Assembly: GCA_003164335.1 (NCBI GenBank)
Contig: PLTF01000057.1
Location: 34,702-67,710, forward strand
Origin: Fibrobacterota bacterium
GTDB lineage: Bacteria; Fibrobacterota; Chitinivibrionia; Chitinivibrionales; Chitinispirillaceae
Direction: 5' to 3'
Length of the DNA stretch: 33,009 bases
Of this stretch, positions 32,013 to 33,009 are shown piece by piece. The translations under genes were made by a program, and so were the position numbers. Every line of letters begins with the position of its first letter. Positions within the stretch are counted from its first letter, which is position 1. The notes under the pieces are model-generated. The model searched no databases. It had not been told where the DNA came from and saw only the letters and a program-made list of their open reading frames with translations.

Positions 32013-32897
32013 TTATTTTGCCGTCCAGGTAGATGCACCGGTTTTCACATATAGCGTTGTCGTTGCCCCGCCTGCCGTATTGAGATACAATGAGCCGATA
32101 GGCGAATTATCGCTGTTTGAAGGAACACCTGAGCCGGTTTTAATCTGGATGCCGGTTGAGCCCACAGCGACAGTGCCGGGAATTGTTAAAACCCCGGTCG
32201 TCCCGTTTAAGGTCATCAAATTCGTCGTCGATCCGCCGGTTTTCCAGATAAAACTATTATTCGATCCGTTATATACGGTAAATACCATTCCGGTTAAATA
32301 GATTCCGGTTATGGTAGTGTTTGGATCGAAATTCAAGCCTGCCGCATAGCCGGTATTCCAGTTGGACGGCCCATATATTTTCGTATTAGCTCCAAGCGCG
32401 ATATTGCTGCCGGGGACGATTGTATATGCGCTTCCTGAAGCTGCGCTTGTCCAGTTAGCCAGAACCGAAAGGCTGGTATTGCTTGTGATAGCCATTACCG
32501 TTTGCGTTTGGCTGCCAACGGTGATCTGATCGCCGACCGATAGCTGCGTAGTGAAACTCGTTCCGTTTCCGCTTACCGTCGTTGTCGATGTCAATGTAGT
32601 GACGGTTCCCGCGCCTGCGAATGATGAATTAGGCGTGATTACCTCGCCGCTGTTCAGCACACGCTTGAAAGCATCCAGCCCCGCATAGCCGCTTGCTGCG
32701 CCCTTATTCGCAGTATTTTCCGCGGTATATCCCAATATCGACGAGGCATAGGCGAGTGAAGCCCATGCAGTTGACCCATTCCCAATTTTAAATTTGAAGG
32801 TATCATTTTCCACACCCATTTCGCCTTGCGCTAACACCGGATTTATAGTTGTCCAATTGGCTGCCGTATCATTCCTGAGTTGTATTTGTATACTCAT
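32013..32897 (-). CDS. Phage tail-fibre-like protein
   Basis: The predicted product is 294 residues. The N terminus (MSIQIQLRNDTAANWTTINPVLAQGEMGVENDTFKFKIGNGSTAWASLAY) is the typical start of phage receptor-binding and hyaluronidase-type fibre proteins. The rest is rich in Ser, Thr, Gly and Asn with beta-strand repeats such as TTVSGNGTSFTTQLSVGDQITVGSQ, and the end is GGATTTLYVKTGASTWTAK. AAAAGGGA lies 6 bases before the ATG. The upstream gene stops 11 bases earlier, so they share a transcript. The receptor cannot be predicted. Confidence 0.85.
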   Translation of the reverse strand: MSIQIQLRNDTAANWTTINPVLAQGEMGVENDTFKFKIGNGSTAWASLAYASSILGYTAENTANKGAASGYAGLDAFKRVLNSGEVITPNSSFAGAGTVTTLTSTTTVSGNGTSFTTQLSVGDQITVGSQTQTVMAITSNTSLSVLANWTSAASGSAYTIVPGSNIALGANTKIYGPSNWNTGYAAGLNFDPNTTITGIYLTGMVFTVYNGSNNSFIWKTGGSTTNLMTLNGTTGVLTIPGTVAVGSTGIQIKTGSGVPSNSDNSPIGSLYLNTAGGATTTLYVKTGASTWTAK

Positions 32898-32908
32898 AAC
32901 TATCCCTT

Positions 32909-33009
32909 TTACGCATTCCCGCCGTATATACTTTGTGAACTTAAATAAGCTGTTGCCGCCGAACCGCCATTAATATTGATGCTTAAAGCCGCAATTTGTT
33001 GATTGGTGT
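32909..33009 (-). CDS. C-terminal end of a phage structural-type gene (partial)
   Basis: The last 33 codons of a minus-strand gene are visible and end in TAA at 32909-32911. They include NQQIAALSINING, SAATAYLSSQSIYGGNA. The composition (Ala, Ser, Gly, Asn) suits a fibre or baseplate protein. The gene is cut by the window edge and cannot be identified. Confidence 0.6.
   Translation of the reverse strand, partial: TNQQIAALSININGGSAATAYLSSQSIYGGNA

Larger units (their letters stand above)
29155..33009. mobile_element. One end of an integrated prophage or related element in comM (continues beyond the window)
   Basis: The segment starts at the break in comM and carries a large serine recombinase at its edge. 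A tail-fibre-like gene and small membrane protein genes lie on the opposite strand, facing the recombinase. It is visibly more AT-rich than the chromosome to its left. The gene content fits the end of a tailed-phage genome (receptor-binding and lysis region next to the integrase). The far end and the 5' part of comM are not in the window. A phage-derived particle or defective prophage cannot be excluded. Confidence 0.8.

Overview
This window comes from a Gram-negative bacterium with a fairly GC-rich chromosome. A TonB-dependent outer-membrane receptor, a Wza-type polysaccharide export protein and a Wzc-type tyrosine autokinase show a double membrane. The sequence alone does not fix the phylum. 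The chromosome runs from base 1 to about 29,155. From there to the right edge lies one end of an integrated, visibly more AT-rich prophage or related element.

Bases 1-5,340 (minus strand) hold a vitamin B12 uptake operon. A cobalamin riboswitch (4993-5133) is followed by an intrinsic terminator (4883-4924), then a BtuB-type receptor, a beta-propeller lipoprotein resembling the Bacteroides surface B12-binding protein BtuG, and a BtuF-type periplasmic binding protein. The BtuC and BtuD transporter subunits are not in the window. Three copies and one fragment of a structured intergenic repeat surround the operon. Their hairpin arms differ in sequence but stay complementary.

Bases 5,341-5,973 have no convincing gene. 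They hold a possible three-way-junction element, a near-consensus promoter (5615-5643) and a leader of about 325 bases.

Bases 5,974-21,634 (plus strand) are a tightly packed exopolysaccharide gene cluster with many 4-base overlaps. In order it holds: an initiating sugar-phosphate transferase; a dehydrogenase, acetyltransferase and aminotransferase set for a 3-acetamido sugar nucleotide; an unknown probable alpha/alpha-barrel protein; a polymerase/ligase-like membrane protein; two GT2 glycosyltransferases; a DUF354 protein; two tandem GNAT/FemAB-like acyltransferases; a Wzx-type flippase; and two secreted proteins probably acting on carbohydrate. Converging on it (21,674-25,120, minus strand) are Wzc-like and Wza-like genes for chain-length control and export. 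Together they make a Wzx/Wzy-type secreted polysaccharide pathway.

Bases 25,277-29,171 (minus strand) hold a SWIM/SNF2 helicase, a decayed four-helix-bundle (S23/IVP-type) gene and the 3' part of comM (yifB). The comM gene is cut just upstream of its Walker A motif. A large serine recombinase gene starts 32 bases beyond the cut, so comM is the inferred integration site. The element then carries a secreted HNH-like protein, two small membrane proteins (possible lysis genes), a tail-fibre-like protein and the end of another gene, and it runs off the window.
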